Assembly: GCA_963662155.1 (NCBI GenBank)
Contig: OY759262.1
Location: 16,322,282 to 16,386,281, forward strand
Length of the DNA: 64,000 bases
Direction: 5' to 3'
Source of the DNA: Lamellibrachia columna
Taxonomy: Eukaryota > Annelida > Polychaeta > Sabellida > Siboglinidae
Of the stretch, positions 13,728-23,807 are shown one piece after another (position 1 is the first letter of the stretch; every line of letters starts with the position of its first letter). Made by a program: the position numbers and the translations under genes. The notes under the pieces were generated by a model, which saw only the letters and a list, made by a program, of their open reading frames with translations, made no database searches and was not told the DNA's origin.

Positions 13728-14880
13728 CTGTGTCTGAAAAAATCGGCTAACCTTTATGCATGCGTAAAATTTAATGCGGTGTACAAAGAATGGAAACTGT
13801 AAAACAGTGGAATTGTATACACTAATGATGAATACAAAAATCGTTGCATAATGTTAAGCGTTACCTGTGCATTTCAGTATAACTTTGCAACTGTTCAATT
13901 TTTACTTCAGCCATGCATAAAAACTTTAAAATAGATGTTTTCCTAACCGACCTTTCGTCTGCATATGCTCTTGGGCAGAATATGCACCAGGCAGCAGCAC
14001 TGCATTCCTCCACCAGACACAGGCAACAAGCGCGTATAATGTTGGAACTATGAGGGGCGTTTTTGTTCTTGCCCCACCCTACCCTAATACTTTAAAACGA
14101 AATTAATACAGTGGTACAAATTGTCCAAAAAAAAAATATGCGGCCTATATGCATCCGCCGTTATATACACAATAAGGCCTTACGAAATGGGTTGGTTCAA
14201 ATAATATTTTTATTTTAATAAAAAAAATTATTTAAGTACTGTTTTAAACAATGTTTGAACTATATTTATTTTGGCAAAAAGTATTGTACACATTTTTTTT
14301 CAAAAATACTTTTACACAAATACTTTTTATTGGCTCTTCAAAAAGAATGATTGCGAAATGTAAGCTTCTATTGTAAATTTATTTGTGTAATATATGATGG
14401 ACGTGCGAACATTTTCGACGCCGTTTAGCGACGACACGATTGGAGAACGACTGTCTAGTTTAGCTGACTCTCGCCAGGTTTCGTGAACTCGCTGGGAATA
14501 TCTTGTGAGGGCGTGTGGCGGGAGGTGGGAGGTAGGAGGTTGGTCCTTAAACATGGTGGGAGGTGGGAGGCTGGCCTCAAAAATAAGCGGGAGTTTGGCC
14601 CAAAAAATGGCGACAGATGGGACATTGAGGTGGGAGATGGGAGGTGTTAACGCAAATTATATAAATAGCATTGCCACATAGCCCGCGGCAGCAGTTGCAT
14701 GGGGCCACTGATGTCCAAAGGTATGCTTCGTCGTCTTATAAATTGGTGTCCAGTGAGCCATAACGGCGCCACTGATATATGTATCACATTTCATCTTGCG
14801 CGTAGCCTCGATTAACAAGTGCGTGTGCGTGTGTGTATGTGAGTGTGCGTATGGAGTAGTTTTGTAAGTGTTAATGCATG
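13728..14880. other. No gene seen
   Basis: AT-rich sequence, then a GGGAGGTGGGAGG-like degenerate repeat at about 14,516-14,646. No coding or RNA features were recognised. Confidence 0.5.
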
Positions 14881-15045
14881 CATATGTGTATACATGTATG
14901 TATGTAAGTATAGATGTATGTTTGTTTGTATGTATGTATGTATGTATGTATGTATGTATGTATGTATGTATGTATGTATGTAGGTATGTATGTATGTATG
15001 TATGTATGTGTGTATGTATGCATGTATGTATGTACGTTATATTAT
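14881..15045. repeat. (GTAT)n microsatellite
   Basis: Mostly GTAT tetranucleotides with single-base variants, flanked by TG-rich sequence on the left. Confidence 0.93.
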
Positions 15046-15669
15046 TATGCTTTAGCATGATTTGATATATCGTTACTTTTAAATAATAAATTTTGCTTGT
15101 GGTTTTATTCAATAAGGTGTTGTGTCGATTTCTTACTACGCTAACAAATGAAAGCCGACCACATTTCACCCTGCTACCACATAAAAAAACGAGTGGATGA
15201 ATGTTTATACATGCAGCGAAAGAAATGTAGGCATACGTGTAGGCTATACAATACATATCACATTATATCGAGAACTTTTCGTTTTATGACGTCTTATGTC
15301 CAACGCCTATAAAGTCACTATATCGCTTCTGTCACTATATCGCTTACGGCCCACTTGGGATTGGGGTGGAGGTCACGTCGGGGTGAAAGTCACTCCGTTA
15401 GGGTCAGGGGTCACCGCTGACGACATCAGGTTAGGGTTACGCAACCGTCCAGAGGTTGGGGTTACGGTTAGCTCCAGTCGCCAGGGGCGCTGTAGGGTTA
15501 CGGATAGGGTTCGGGGTCACCGCCAGGGGGCGCTCAGGCTACCCAGAAGGCTGTGCGCATTAAACCGGAAACCTGATGTCCCTCCCAACACTGGTCCCCT
15601 CTTTTGCTCAGTCATAACTAGTCACCTACTACTAGCATCGAAGACGCACAATGGGTGGAGCACCAACCG
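15046..15669. other. No gene seen; degenerate GGGTTAGGG-like sequence
   Basis: The part 15,350-15,540 is rich in GGGGTCA, GGTTAGGGTTACG and CGCCAGGGGGCGCT elements (two copies of CGCCAGGGG-GCGCT). It sits directly upstream of the first Polinton capsid remnant and may be part of that element's end. No clear terminal inverted repeat was found. Confidence 0.35.
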
Positions 15670-16790
15670 ATGGCCTCCCTCGAGTCGGGTGGTCCCATCA
15701 AATTCTTGCTACCAGGATCGGGAGACACTTACCTGGATCTCGCTAGCAGCTACCTGCACGTACAAACGAAGGTTACCAAAGGCAACAGGACGCATCTCGA
15801 CCCCGACAACGCGGTGGCTCATGTGAATAATTGGTTGCATTCGTTGACGACGTCTAAACGGCACGCTTGTCACTCCTTCGGCCACCACGTACCCGTATCG
15901 CGCCTACATTGAAACGCTGTTGAGTTACGGCAGCGAGGCCAAAGACACTCAACTGACGAGTCAACTGTGGTATAAGTACACCACCGGTCGCATGGACGCC
16001 GTCAACATTGTCGACGAGGACGTAATAAACCGAGGGATGGTGTCTCGGCGAGCGCACGTCACGCAGAGTCGTGTCGTTGAGATGATAGGACGACTACACG
16101 TGGACCTGTTCCTACAAGATCGTTTCCTGCTCAACGGCGTCGACGTCAAAATACGACTGGTGCGAAGCAAGGACACGTTCGCGCTCATGTCCGGTGGTGC
16201 CAACACCGATTATAAAGTACACATCGTCAACGCCACCATGTTCGCGAGGAAAGCCACATTGAAAGCGGTCGTTCAGATGGCGCACATCAAGGCACTTGAC
16301 AAGGGCATGGCCATGTACCCGCTGCGTTCCGTCGACTGCCAAGTATAGTCCATTCCCACAGGGGCCGTGTCGCACACGCACGAAAACATATTCCTCGGTA
16401 CCCTACCGAAACGTCTGGTGCTATGCAGCATCGATAACGACGTGTGCAACGGCTCTTACACGAAGAACCTGTTTCACGCCAAGCACAACAACGTCAACTT
16501 CCTCGCCGTTTACGTGGACAGTCGACAGGTACCCTCCAATCTTCTCCAGCCGAATTTCGATGAGAATTAATTCATCAGGAGTTACCTCAACCTGTTCACC
16601 TCAAATGGCAAGATATCACAGGACGAAGGGGACGGTCTGACTCGTGACGACTCGTGATATGATGGGTACACCTGCTTTGGTTTCGACCTGACCCCGGACG
16701 CGTGTGATGGGTCGTGCTTCCATCTGGTACAAAAGGGCAACCTGCGCATCGAGATGCGTGACAATGTTAATTCAGGCATCGTAATTCAGT
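15670..16790 (+). pseudogene. Polinton/Maverick capsid protein (F54H12.2-like), decayed copy A
   Basis: The conceptual product belongs to the F54H12.2-like family, a capsid protein of Polinton (Maverick) virus-like transposons, most likely the major jelly-roll protein. Recognisable parts in order are ASLESGGPIKFLLPGSGDTY, an NNWLHSL segment, LLSYGSEAKDTQLTSQLWY, LFLQDRFLLNGVDVKIRLV, then SHTHENIFLGTLPKRLVLC. It is broken. A frameshift lies near 15,845. In-frame stops are at 16,346 (TAG) and 16,568 (TAA), where copy B at 22.65 kb has Tyr and Leu codons. Further frame changes follow after 16,600. The Polinton polymerase, integrase and packaging ATPase genes were not seen nearby. Confidence 0.7.
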
Positions 16791-17076
16791 TCACATTGCG
16801 CACAAAAATAACATATGTTAACGTATCTTTATTCTTACGTATAAAGTGTCGTGGGTTCTATGCTTTCTTGTCGTTGTGCATGACTAGATCCCATCCTCGT
16901 CGCCAATGTGATATTTGATATCAGAGTGGATTACAAAGAATAAATAATTCACAACAAATGTTATTGCATGGCTGGACAGGAAGTGTCTTTTCCGTCTCCC
17001 TTTATTCTTATACACCAAAACCCGATAGAGGGCAGCACAGGGGTCAGCGGTATGCATAACAACTAAACACTACAGT
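16791..17076. other. No gene seen
   Basis: Short AT-rich spacer between the capsid remnant and the 50-bp array. Confidence 0.5.
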
Positions 17077-17343
17077 CGCGTAGAGGTTTAAATCGCTACA
17101 ACTGTCTTTCCTATACAGCAAACTAGCGCGTAGCGGTTTAAATCGCTACGACTGTCTTTCCTATATAGCAAACTGTCGCGTAGCGATTTAAATCGCTACA
17201 ACTGCCGGATGTATATAGCCGACTATCGCGTAGCGGTTTAAATCGCTACAACTGTCTTTCCTATATAGCAAACTGTCGCGTAGCGGTTTAAATCGCTACG
17301 ACTGTGCGATGTATACAGCCGACTATCGCGTAGCGGTTTAAAT
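17077..17343. repeat. 50-bp repeat with a palindromic core, 5.3 copies
   Basis: Units begin CGCGTAGCGGTTTAAATCGC at 17,077, 17,127, 17,177, 17,227, 17,277 and 17,327, an exact 50-base period. In the third copy the core GTAGCGATTTAAATCGCTAC is a perfect 20-base palindrome; other copies have one mismatch in it. The other half of the unit alternates between CTTTCCTATATAGCAAACTG and GATGTATACAGCCGACTA types. Confidence 0.93.
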
Positions 17344-17470
17344 TTGACTTTATCAGTAGCACTTGGCCAGCATGTTTAACCATGTTGCTTTACAACAAAA
17401 CATTTTGTAACATCAAAAACCACACATATATAGGTAACATTCTTCCCTGACACAAATCACAGCTGTTACG

Positions 17471-17497
17471 TAGGGTAAGGTGGGGTAAGATGCCCCC
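17471..17497 (+). repeat. Left terminal inverted repeat of the pogo-like element
   Basis: It starts TAGGGTAAGGTGG and continues GGTAAGATGCCCCC. It pairs with 20,724-20,750 with two mismatches. A second, inverted version of the core (GGGGGTAAGACGCC) follows within 15 bases. Confidence 0.88.
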
Positions 17498-17861
17498 GGG
17501 GGTAAGACGCCTTTTCGCGATATTTAGACCTACGCTGTCACTATCAGGTTGATTTCATGTTTAACTCGTGTATCGCCATCTAACGGACAATCGTACACTA
17601 GTGACCTGATTTGATATCTACACTTGTGTGAGTATTGCGAGCTTTTATGTTTTGCTACACTTCTTATAACATATGGTTGGACAAATCTTCCATTTGTTAG
17701 CTCACGAATATCGTGTGAACCCATACAACATGATAACATCACGCTGTTATGTATATTATATGCATATATGTGGCATGAATGTGAGTGATAATTATAAGAA
17801 AGTTAAATTTCAGGCAGAAACAAATATGGCAGCCATAGGGAAAGATGCCCCCTTGAGCTCG

Positions 17862-17915
17862 GGGTAAGATGCCCCCGGGGGACTCTTACCCTTCGAGCAG
17901 GGCATCTTACCGCAC
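17862..17915. repeat. Left subterminal copies of the TIR core
   Basis: GGGGTAAGATGCCCCCGGGG is followed by CTCTTACCCTTCGAGCAGGG and CATCTTACCG. These are direct and inverted versions of the terminal core, about 390 bases inside the left end. They may be extra transposase binding sites. Confidence 0.75.
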
Positions 17916-18159
17916 ACAAATTGTCATATGGATTGGGAACAACTATAATAGATAGCAGTATTCGTAATTATCTTATATTTAGTTAATGCATTACCTGCAC
18001 TAGAGTTGTATATTAAAGATTCAATTAAGAAGCAAGTAAAATACACATACATGCTAGATACACTGCATTATTGTTTAGATGAATGAGGATCAAATTGTTG
18101 TGTAAATAATTTATTACCACCAGCACACAATTCATACATTGATTTTTTTGTACAGAATA

Positions 18160-20161
18160 ATGCCGAGAATCTACAAACGAAAAACGCAACGGGGATCCTA
18201 CGGCCCTGATGCAATTCGGGAGGCCTTAACGGCGATACATTCAGGCATGGAGTTGAAGACGGCTGCTAGAGAATATGGAATACCTGCAAAGACACTTCGA
18301 CGACATAGAGACGGCAAGGTGCGCACCCCTGGATGCCTTGGTCGATTCAGGCCTGATTTGGAGGAGGTGTACGAGAATGTGCTAGTTGATCACATCCAGA
18401 ATATGGAAAGGGCCTTGTTTGGACTTAATCCAGTTGACGTTAGACGGCTGGCGTTTGATTTTGCTGAAAAGCTTGGCGTAAATCACCGATTCAACAAAAC
18501 CATCAAACTTGCGTCAAGGACTGGTTTCGAGGTTTTTTGGGAGACATCCACAGCTCTCCATTCGGAAACCTGAGGCTACAAGTCTAGCACGATCTGTAGG
18601 ATTCAACCCAGGACAAGTAAACATTTTCTTTAACGTTTACAAAGAAATACTCACAGCACATGAGTACAGCCCAACACGTGTCTGGAATATGGATGAAACC
18701 TGCATCACGAACGTACAGACGCCATCAAAAATCGTGGCAAGCAAAGGCACAAGAAATGTTGGACGCATGACGAGTGGAGAGAGGGGCAATCTTGTGACTG
18801 TGGTGTGTGCCAAAAGTGCAACTGGCACATATATCCCACCGATGTTCATCTTCCCAAGAAAGAGGATGGCCGAAGGTCTAATGGCCAACGCTCCTGTTGG
18901 TTCCATTGGTGTGTGCACTGACAATGGTTGGACTGACGGTAACATGTTCATGAAGTGGCTACAGCATTTTACAGCAATTGCCAAACCTTCTACACAAGAG
19001 AAGCACATCATAATTTCGGATGGCCATCATAGCCACAAAACACTTGCGGTAGTTGAATATGCAAATGGCATAGAGATGCTAACTTTACCACCCCACTGCA
19101 CACACAACATGCAGCCACTTGATTGCACGTTTTTCAAGGCTTTGAAAAGCGCGTACAACTCAGCGTCCGACACGTGGATGGTGGCCCACAAAGGGCAAAG
19201 GATTAGCTTCTTTGACATGGCAGGCATATTTGCCACTGCCTACAACAAGACGGCAACGGTCGAGAAGGCAGTTAATGGTTTCAGAGTGTGTGGTCTATGG
19301 CCATACAACAACCAAATATTTATTGATGTCGATTTTGTGGCATCTGAGCTAACCAACGAGGCACAACCAACATCCAATGTTACAGCCACCCCTTCAACAG
19401 CGGCCACGTGCACAACAAATGCGGCCACCGTGGCTGCCAATGTCCAAAGCAGACCCACTGGCACTGCTACAGCAAGTGGAGCAACGTCGGCCGCCACTAC
19501 TGCAGCTACCACAACAATCACTCCTGGTGCTGGGACTATTTCAACACCTGCAGCCACCAACAAGCTGTCTACTGGATCTGCAACTAAGGTGCCCACGACA
19601 CACATTACTACAACCAGCACCTCAGTCACGACTGTTTCATCTGTTTCTGCTCTCACAACTGCAACAACTGCCGAGACCATAAAGACAATGACGATCAACA
19701 TCGGACTTCCCAATGTTATGACAACTACCACCAAAACACAACCTCAGCCGTTGCGGGATGCAGCTCGGAGGGAGCAAAATGCAAAATGTGTCCTTGCAAG
19801 CCTCGTCACACCTGTGAAAGCGGCGAAACCACGTCAGCGAAAAAGAAAGGCTGAAAGGGCAACACATCTGACATCGTCACCATTCAAAACAATATTGCAA
19901 GAAAAAGAAAAAAGCAAAGGAAAGGGGACGAAAATAACTCAAAAGCCGAAGATGGGAAAGAAAAGAAAGAAGAAAGAAAAGGCAGAAATAGAGAACAGTG
20001 GTGATGAAGAGTGGCCGTGTCTTGTTTGTTTAGAGACTGCCAGCAAGCCACGTGAGCAGTGGATCAGATGCAATAAATGTCACTTATGGGCTCACGAGGC
20101 GTGCACGCCAGGAATGCCTTGGTGGACTTGCCAAAATTGTGAATCTGACGATGATGTGTAA
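18160..20161 (+). pseudogene. pogo-like transposase with C-terminal PHD finger, frameshifted
   Basis: The N-terminal part (ATG at 18,160, after a TTTTTTTGTACAG acceptor) encodes MPRIYKRKTQRGSYG and a helix-turn-helix (AAREYGIPAKTLRRH), as in pogo/Tigger DNA-binding regions. The catalytic part reads from about 18,540 in another frame. It has WNMDET (first Asp, codon near 18,691), ISDGHHSH (second Asp) and HNMQPLDCTFFKAL (third Asp), a DDD triad of the DDE_1 type. A Thr/Ala-rich linker and a Lys-rich basic stretch follow. The product ends with a PHD zinc finger (CLVCLE, WIRCNKCHLWAHEACT, WWTCQNC). Between 18,511 and 18,545 the reading frame changes twice. The intervening KDWFRGF stretch lies in the third frame, so two single-base lesions (or sequence errors) break an otherwise long ORF. 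PHD fingers bind modified histone tails, so it might target chromatin; that role is inferred. Confidence 0.82.
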
Positions 20162-20271
20162 ACCTGTGAACATAAGGGTACAATGTTTCAATAACATAGA
20201 CCAAGTGGTTATTAGTTCTTGTTTTACTGTTCTTATACGCATTTAGTATATTCATATATATATATATATTA

Positions 20272-20277
20272 AATAAA
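20272..20277 (+). promoter_or_regulatory. AATAAA poly(A) signal of the pogo-like transposase
   Basis: AATAAA lies about 110 bases after the transposase stop codon (20,159-20,161), in the same orientation. Confidence 0.5.
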
Positions 20278-20506
20278 TATTAATTTGAACTATAATAAAA
20301 CCATTGCTGTTTTTTGCGAGCTTGCAATGTCAGAATGTGATCGATTAATGTTGCAAATGTTCACAATGTTTTATAGTTCTTTCTTTTTGTTGCTTTCATT
20401 ATGGTACCTTTTTTGGCATAACCTAGATATCTTTTTAATTGAAATTAGGAAGCGAGTAGTTTATAGCAGATAGTGTGATAACATTTGCAATACATGCGTC
20501 TACAAC

Positions 20507-20562
20507 ATGGGGTAAGACGCTCCCACTGGGCATCTTGCCCCAGCTGGGTGGTAAGACGCCCC
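20507..20562. repeat. Right subterminal copies of the TIR core
   Basis: GGGGTAAGACGCTCCCACTG, GGGCATCTTGCCCCAGCTGG and GGTAAGACGCCCCTT are degenerate direct and inverted copies of the terminal core, about 190-240 bases inside the right end. Confidence 0.72.
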
Positions 20563-20723
20563 TTTAATATATAAAATTCAAAATCAATATTTAATATAAT
20601 TATCATTCTGAATAAATAAATAATTCCTTCAAGATAGGTTGCTACGACCCAAAGCATCCCGGTCCATCCCTATGAATTATATTAATACACTTTTATGTAG
20701 ACATGTGACAGATCTTGTTAAAT

Positions 20724-20750
20724 GGGGGCATCTTACCCCACTCTACCCTA
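20724..20750 (-). repeat. Right terminal inverted repeat of the pogo-like element
   Basis: GGGGGCATCTTACCCC followed by ACTCTACCCTA is the reverse complement of the left end apart from two bases. An ACAC run follows directly. Confidence 0.88.
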
Positions 20751-21264
20751 CACACACACACAATGTAGTAACCTTATAATACTATAACTACCAACGTAGA
20801 CTATCGAGTTTACCGTTGTTACTACATATATGAAGTCACTAATACGCTGACAGAGACTACAGCTGTTATGTACAGACACGATATAGAAAAGTAATCTTAC
20901 AAAAAACTAACAACATAGACTGTCCAGTCTACCGTTATTAATACAATTTGTCGATTCAGTAACAGCAGTAAATGCTGTTGTGACATTCAACAATGTGAAG
21001 CAGAGATTGCCTCAGAAAACAACCCCATTCTCAAATTATGGAAACATTCCATTAATAATACAGGTTAATTTTTAGCAAGATGTCCAAATCATTTTCTCCT
21101 AACAAATTACTGGTAGCAACGTAAACGAATGCACTCTTGATCATTGCGCTGTGCAACTTATTATTCTTGCTAGTCTTAACTTTGTTATTAAACATTGGAA
21201 TGAACCCACACATCTACAACACATTTGTTTTACCGCAATTTTAGCAAAGATGTGTAGTGGTGTC
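20751..21264. other. No gene seen
   Basis: AT-rich spacer with a short degenerate duplication (CAACGTAGACTATCGAGTTTACCGTTGTTACTAC near 20,792 and a related copy near 20,910). Confidence 0.5.
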
Positions 21265-21470
21265 AAGTTGTGAGACATAGTTGTTATAGTGTCTGCCTTA
21301 AGTTGTGAGACATAGTTGTTATAGTGTCTGCCTTAAGTTGTGAGACATAGTTGTTATAGTGTCTGCCTTAAGTTGTGAGACATAGTTGTCATAGTGTCTG
21401 CCTTAAGTGTGCACATTTACACACATTTACACACATTTACACACATTTACACACATTTACACACATTTAC
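21265..21470. repeat. 36-bp repeat (4 copies) and 10-bp ACACATTTAC repeat (6 copies)
   Basis: The 36-base unit is AGTTGTGAGACATAGTTGTT then ATAGTGTCTGCCTTA. It ends near 21,408 and is followed by ACACATTTAC repeated to about 21,470. Confidence 0.92.
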
Positions 21471-21937
21471 TTTCCAGCTGAGTCTGGAACAGTTGCATCA
21501 TCAATAATGATGACATCCTGTGAAGATAAATAATTGAAGTATGCAAAGTGCGAAGGCCATGTCGTGTATTGTGCTTTGTAGTTGTTGTCTTCGATAACTA
21601 CTATACGGGCTTCTTGGGAGCCGTATTTCTTCCCTCGTGTTCCAACCGTGTCAACCATCACACGTTTCCCAAGCATGCCCGTATCCAAATGATGCGTATC
21701 TGAACTGTCACTCGTTTGCGTTCTTGTTTTCTTTGTTCCAGTTGACGTCCACGTGCCCGTTTCTTTTCGTTTGCGTGTTTGATCCGATTTATCTGCCAGC
21801 TGTGCCCGGTGTTCTGGAGTGATCTGCAACATATCCTCTGATCCATCAGACGCCACAGCTACTACTGTCTTTCGAAGCCACTTCCGTTGGTTTTTCCTGT
21901 TTGTCTCTCGCCACATTTCATCAAGGACTTGCCTCAT
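21467..21937 (-). CDS. Unrecognised ORF, basic and Ser/Thr-rich
   Basis: About 156 residues on the minus strand. It has a basic N-terminal part (RETNRKNQRKWLRKT), a Lys/Thr/Ser-rich middle (TRKRKETGTWTSTGTKKTRT) and a C-terminal block (EARIVVIEDNNYKAQYTTW) followed by FAYFNYLSSQDVIIIDD. The stop codon is supplied by the 10-base repeat and the N-terminal end abuts the start of the Polinton remnant at 21,938. The ORF may therefore be cut at both ends. No family is recognised; it could be an exon or a transposon fragment. Confidence 0.35.
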   Translation of the reverse strand: MRQVLDEMWRETNRKNQRKWLRKTVVAVASDGSEDMLQITPEHRAQLADKSDQTRKRKETGTWTSTGTKKTRTQTSDSSDTHHLDTGMLGKRVMVDTVGTRGKKYGSQEARIVVIEDNNYKAQYTTWPSHFAYFNYLSSQDVIIIDDATVPDSAGK

Positions 21938-22129
21938 CGTATCGATCTGTCTGGTGAGTGGCTTATTTGGTACAACGTTGAAGCGGACGATACCTTGTTC
22001 TTCCTTAATGAGACGGTTCCCTGCCCTACTTCGAGATCAATAAGAGACGACACCGGCCGCGTGCCATTTGAGTACGGTAGAGTGACGGTGACGCTTCATT
22101 TTCGACGGCGTAGGACCAGACAGTTCTGA
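21938..22129 (+). pseudogene. Fragment of a Polinton virion protein (C-terminal part)
   Basis: The frame LPHRIDLSGEW followed by IWYNVEADD and VTVTLHF resembles a conserved region of the Polinton structural protein that is usually encoded just upstream of the core-like gene. The segment between SGEW and WYNV is shorter than I would expect for that family, suggesting an internal deletion. It ends in a stop at 22,127. The family assignment rests on these short blocks and on gene order. Confidence 0.42.
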
Positions 22130-22131
22130 AG

Positions 22132-22541
22132 ATGAATTACGACTGTTACGCGCGCCAGGCGGGTGGTGCCCTGCCCTACTTCGCAGGCGCCCAATACCAG
22201 CGGGTTCATGAACTAGGCAGTGTGTTCGGAGGTCTGCTGCGCAGCGCCATGCCACTCATCAAGACAGGAGCCGTGGCTTTGGGAAAGGGAGCGTTGAAGA
22301 CCGGCGTGCGCATCGCCGACGACGTCTTGTCCAGTCAGAGTATAAAATGGCAGCCAAACGACGCGTCACAGATGCTGGTAAGAACTTGTTGAATGGCCTT
22401 TTGACCCGTGGCGTGCGACCTCGTAAGCGTATAAAACGCGCGCCTGCGAAGAAACGAGTCACTACAGGGGCGAGACAGCAAAAGAGACAGACGTCACAGA
22501 AACATCAGGCCGGCATATTCAACGATGGCTTTCATGCATAG
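22132..22541 (+). pseudogene. Polinton core-like protein (basic, adenovirus pX-like), frameshifted
   Basis: The N-terminal half has a YARQAGGALPYFAGAQYQR segment and a Gly/Ala-rich amphipathic stretch (VFGGLLRSAMPLIKTGAVAL). The C-terminal half, in another frame from about 22,345, is strongly basic (RGVRPRKRIKRAPAKKR), as expected of a DNA-condensing core protein. Together they give about 135 residues. The frame changes near QSIK at about 22,343. The role is inferred from composition and position before the capsid gene. Confidence 0.52.
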
Positions 22542-22585
22542 ACAGTCTTACGAATGGGTCAAGAGCGAGCAGGATATCTTTATGG

Positions 22586-22604
22586 TGCCCCCCCCCCCCC
22601 CCAC
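22586..22604. repeat. Poly-C run between core-like and capsid remnants
   Basis: About 18 consecutive C residues, prone to polymerase slippage and to assembly error. Confidence 0.8.
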
Positions 22605-22650
22605 TTAGAACAGCATAGTCGACAGCCATATAGTGGAACATCAGCTAATT

Positions 22651-23807
22651 GCCTCTCTCTACTCGGGTGGAGCGATATAATTCTTGACACCCGGATCGGG
22701 AGACGATTACCTGAATCTTGCCAACACGTTGCTACACGTACAAGCCAAGGTGACCCGAGCCGACGGAGGCGACCTCGACTTGGCCGATCCCATGGGTCCG
22801 ATGAATAACTGGCTGCTTTCGCTCTTCACTCAAGTCGACGTCTACTTGAAAGGTACGCTCGTGACCCCTTCGACCAACACGTATCCGTATCGTGCCTCCA
22901 TAGAGACGCTGCTGAGTTATGGCGACGATGCCAAGGCCACGCAACTGTCGAGTCAGTTGTGGCACAAAGACACGGCTACTCGCATGGATGCCGTTGAGGA
23001 CGGGGCCGCGGCTAATGCAAGGTTCGTGGCTTGACGAGGTAACATCGTCCGGAGTCGTGTCGTCGACATTATGGGTCTTTTCCAAGTGTACTTGTTCCTG
23101 CAGGATAAATTCTTGATCAATGGTGTCGATGTCAAGATACGACTGGTGCGAAGCAAGAACACGTTTGCGCTCATGGCCGGCAGGGCCAACGCAGATTATA
23201 AGATCAACATCATCAATGCCACCTTGTTCGCAAAGAAGGCCACCCTGAATCCGACCGTTCAGATGACGCACACCAAGGCCCTCGAGAAGAGCACGGTCAA
23301 GTATCCGATGCGGTCCGTCGACTGCAAGGTCTACTCCATTACCGCGGGCGCCCGGTCGCACACGCACGAGAACCTGTTCATCGGCACCCTGCCGAAACGT
23401 CTGGTGCTGTGCTGCATCGATAACGACGCCTACAACGGTTCATACGACAAGAACAACGACATCAACATCCTCGCCGTGTACGTGGACGGGCGGCAAATAC
23501 CATCCAAACCTTTCGAACCGAATTTCGACGACAACCTCTTCATCAGGAGCTACCTCAACCTGGTCAACTCGACTGGTAAGGTGTGGCAGGACGAGGGAAG
23601 AGACTTTCTCGCAGCGACTTCCGGTACGGCTACACCTTCTTCAGTTTTGACCTGACCCCGACGAGTGCGATGGTGCCTGCTTCCATCTGGTACAAAAGGG
23701 CAACGTGCGCATCGAGATGCATTTCCACTTTGAACGTGATCGCCTACGCCGAGTTCGAGTCCGTGCTGGAAATTGACAAGAACCGCAACATCATCTACGA
23801 CTTTTAT
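22651..23807 (+). pseudogene. Polinton/Maverick capsid protein (F54H12.2-like), decayed copy B
   Basis: This is the same family as the copy at 15.67 kb, and better preserved. It has SGGAI, FLTPGSGDDYLNLANTLLHV, an NNWLLSLFTQVDVYLKGT segment, LFLQDKFLINGVDVKIRLV, and SHTHENLFIGTLPKRLVLC. The C-terminal NVIAYAEFESVLEIDKNRN is near 23,740-23,800. There are two in-frame stops: TAA at 22,678, where copy A has a Lys codon, and TGA at 23,032, where copy A has an Arg codon. The frame shifts several times between 23,600 and 23,740. The natural stop after IYDF is missing, so the frame continues into the protease. The usual product forms the virion shell; this copy cannot make it. Confidence 0.72.

Larger units (their letters stand above)
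17471..20750 (+). mobile_element. Complete pogo-like (Tc1/mariner) DNA transposon, 3.28 kb
   Basis: Imperfect terminal inverted repeats of 27 bases (17,471-17,497 and 20,724-20,750, two mismatches) share the core GGGGTAAGATGCCCCC. Both ends carry TA, as expected for the TA target duplication of Tc1/mariner elements. Inside is one transposase gene in the + direction, with a possible 5' UTR intron and an AATAAA at 20,272. It sits between the two decayed Polinton copies, so it inserted near or into an already complex transposon region. It is probably inactive, since the transposase frame is broken near 18,515-18,545. Confidence 0.85.

Noticed and set aside
15415..15515. Interstitial telomere sequence (GGTTAGGGTTACGG)
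   Set aside because: Only isolated, imperfect TTAGGG-like hexamers occur in a GC-rich stretch; there is no run of perfect repeats.
15296..15826. 176-codon ORF upstream of the Polinton capsid remnant
   Set aside because: It runs through non-coding repeats and overlaps the capsid in a different frame without any recognisable motif.
19240..19734. 164-codon Val/Ala-rich ORF on the minus strand
   Set aside because: It is antisense to the Thr/Ala-rich linker of the pogo-like transposase, and its composition mirrors that linker.
18139..20161. Treating the PHD finger as a separate host gene
   Set aside because: It is in the same frame as the catalytic domain and lies inside the terminal inverted repeats, so it belongs to the transposase.
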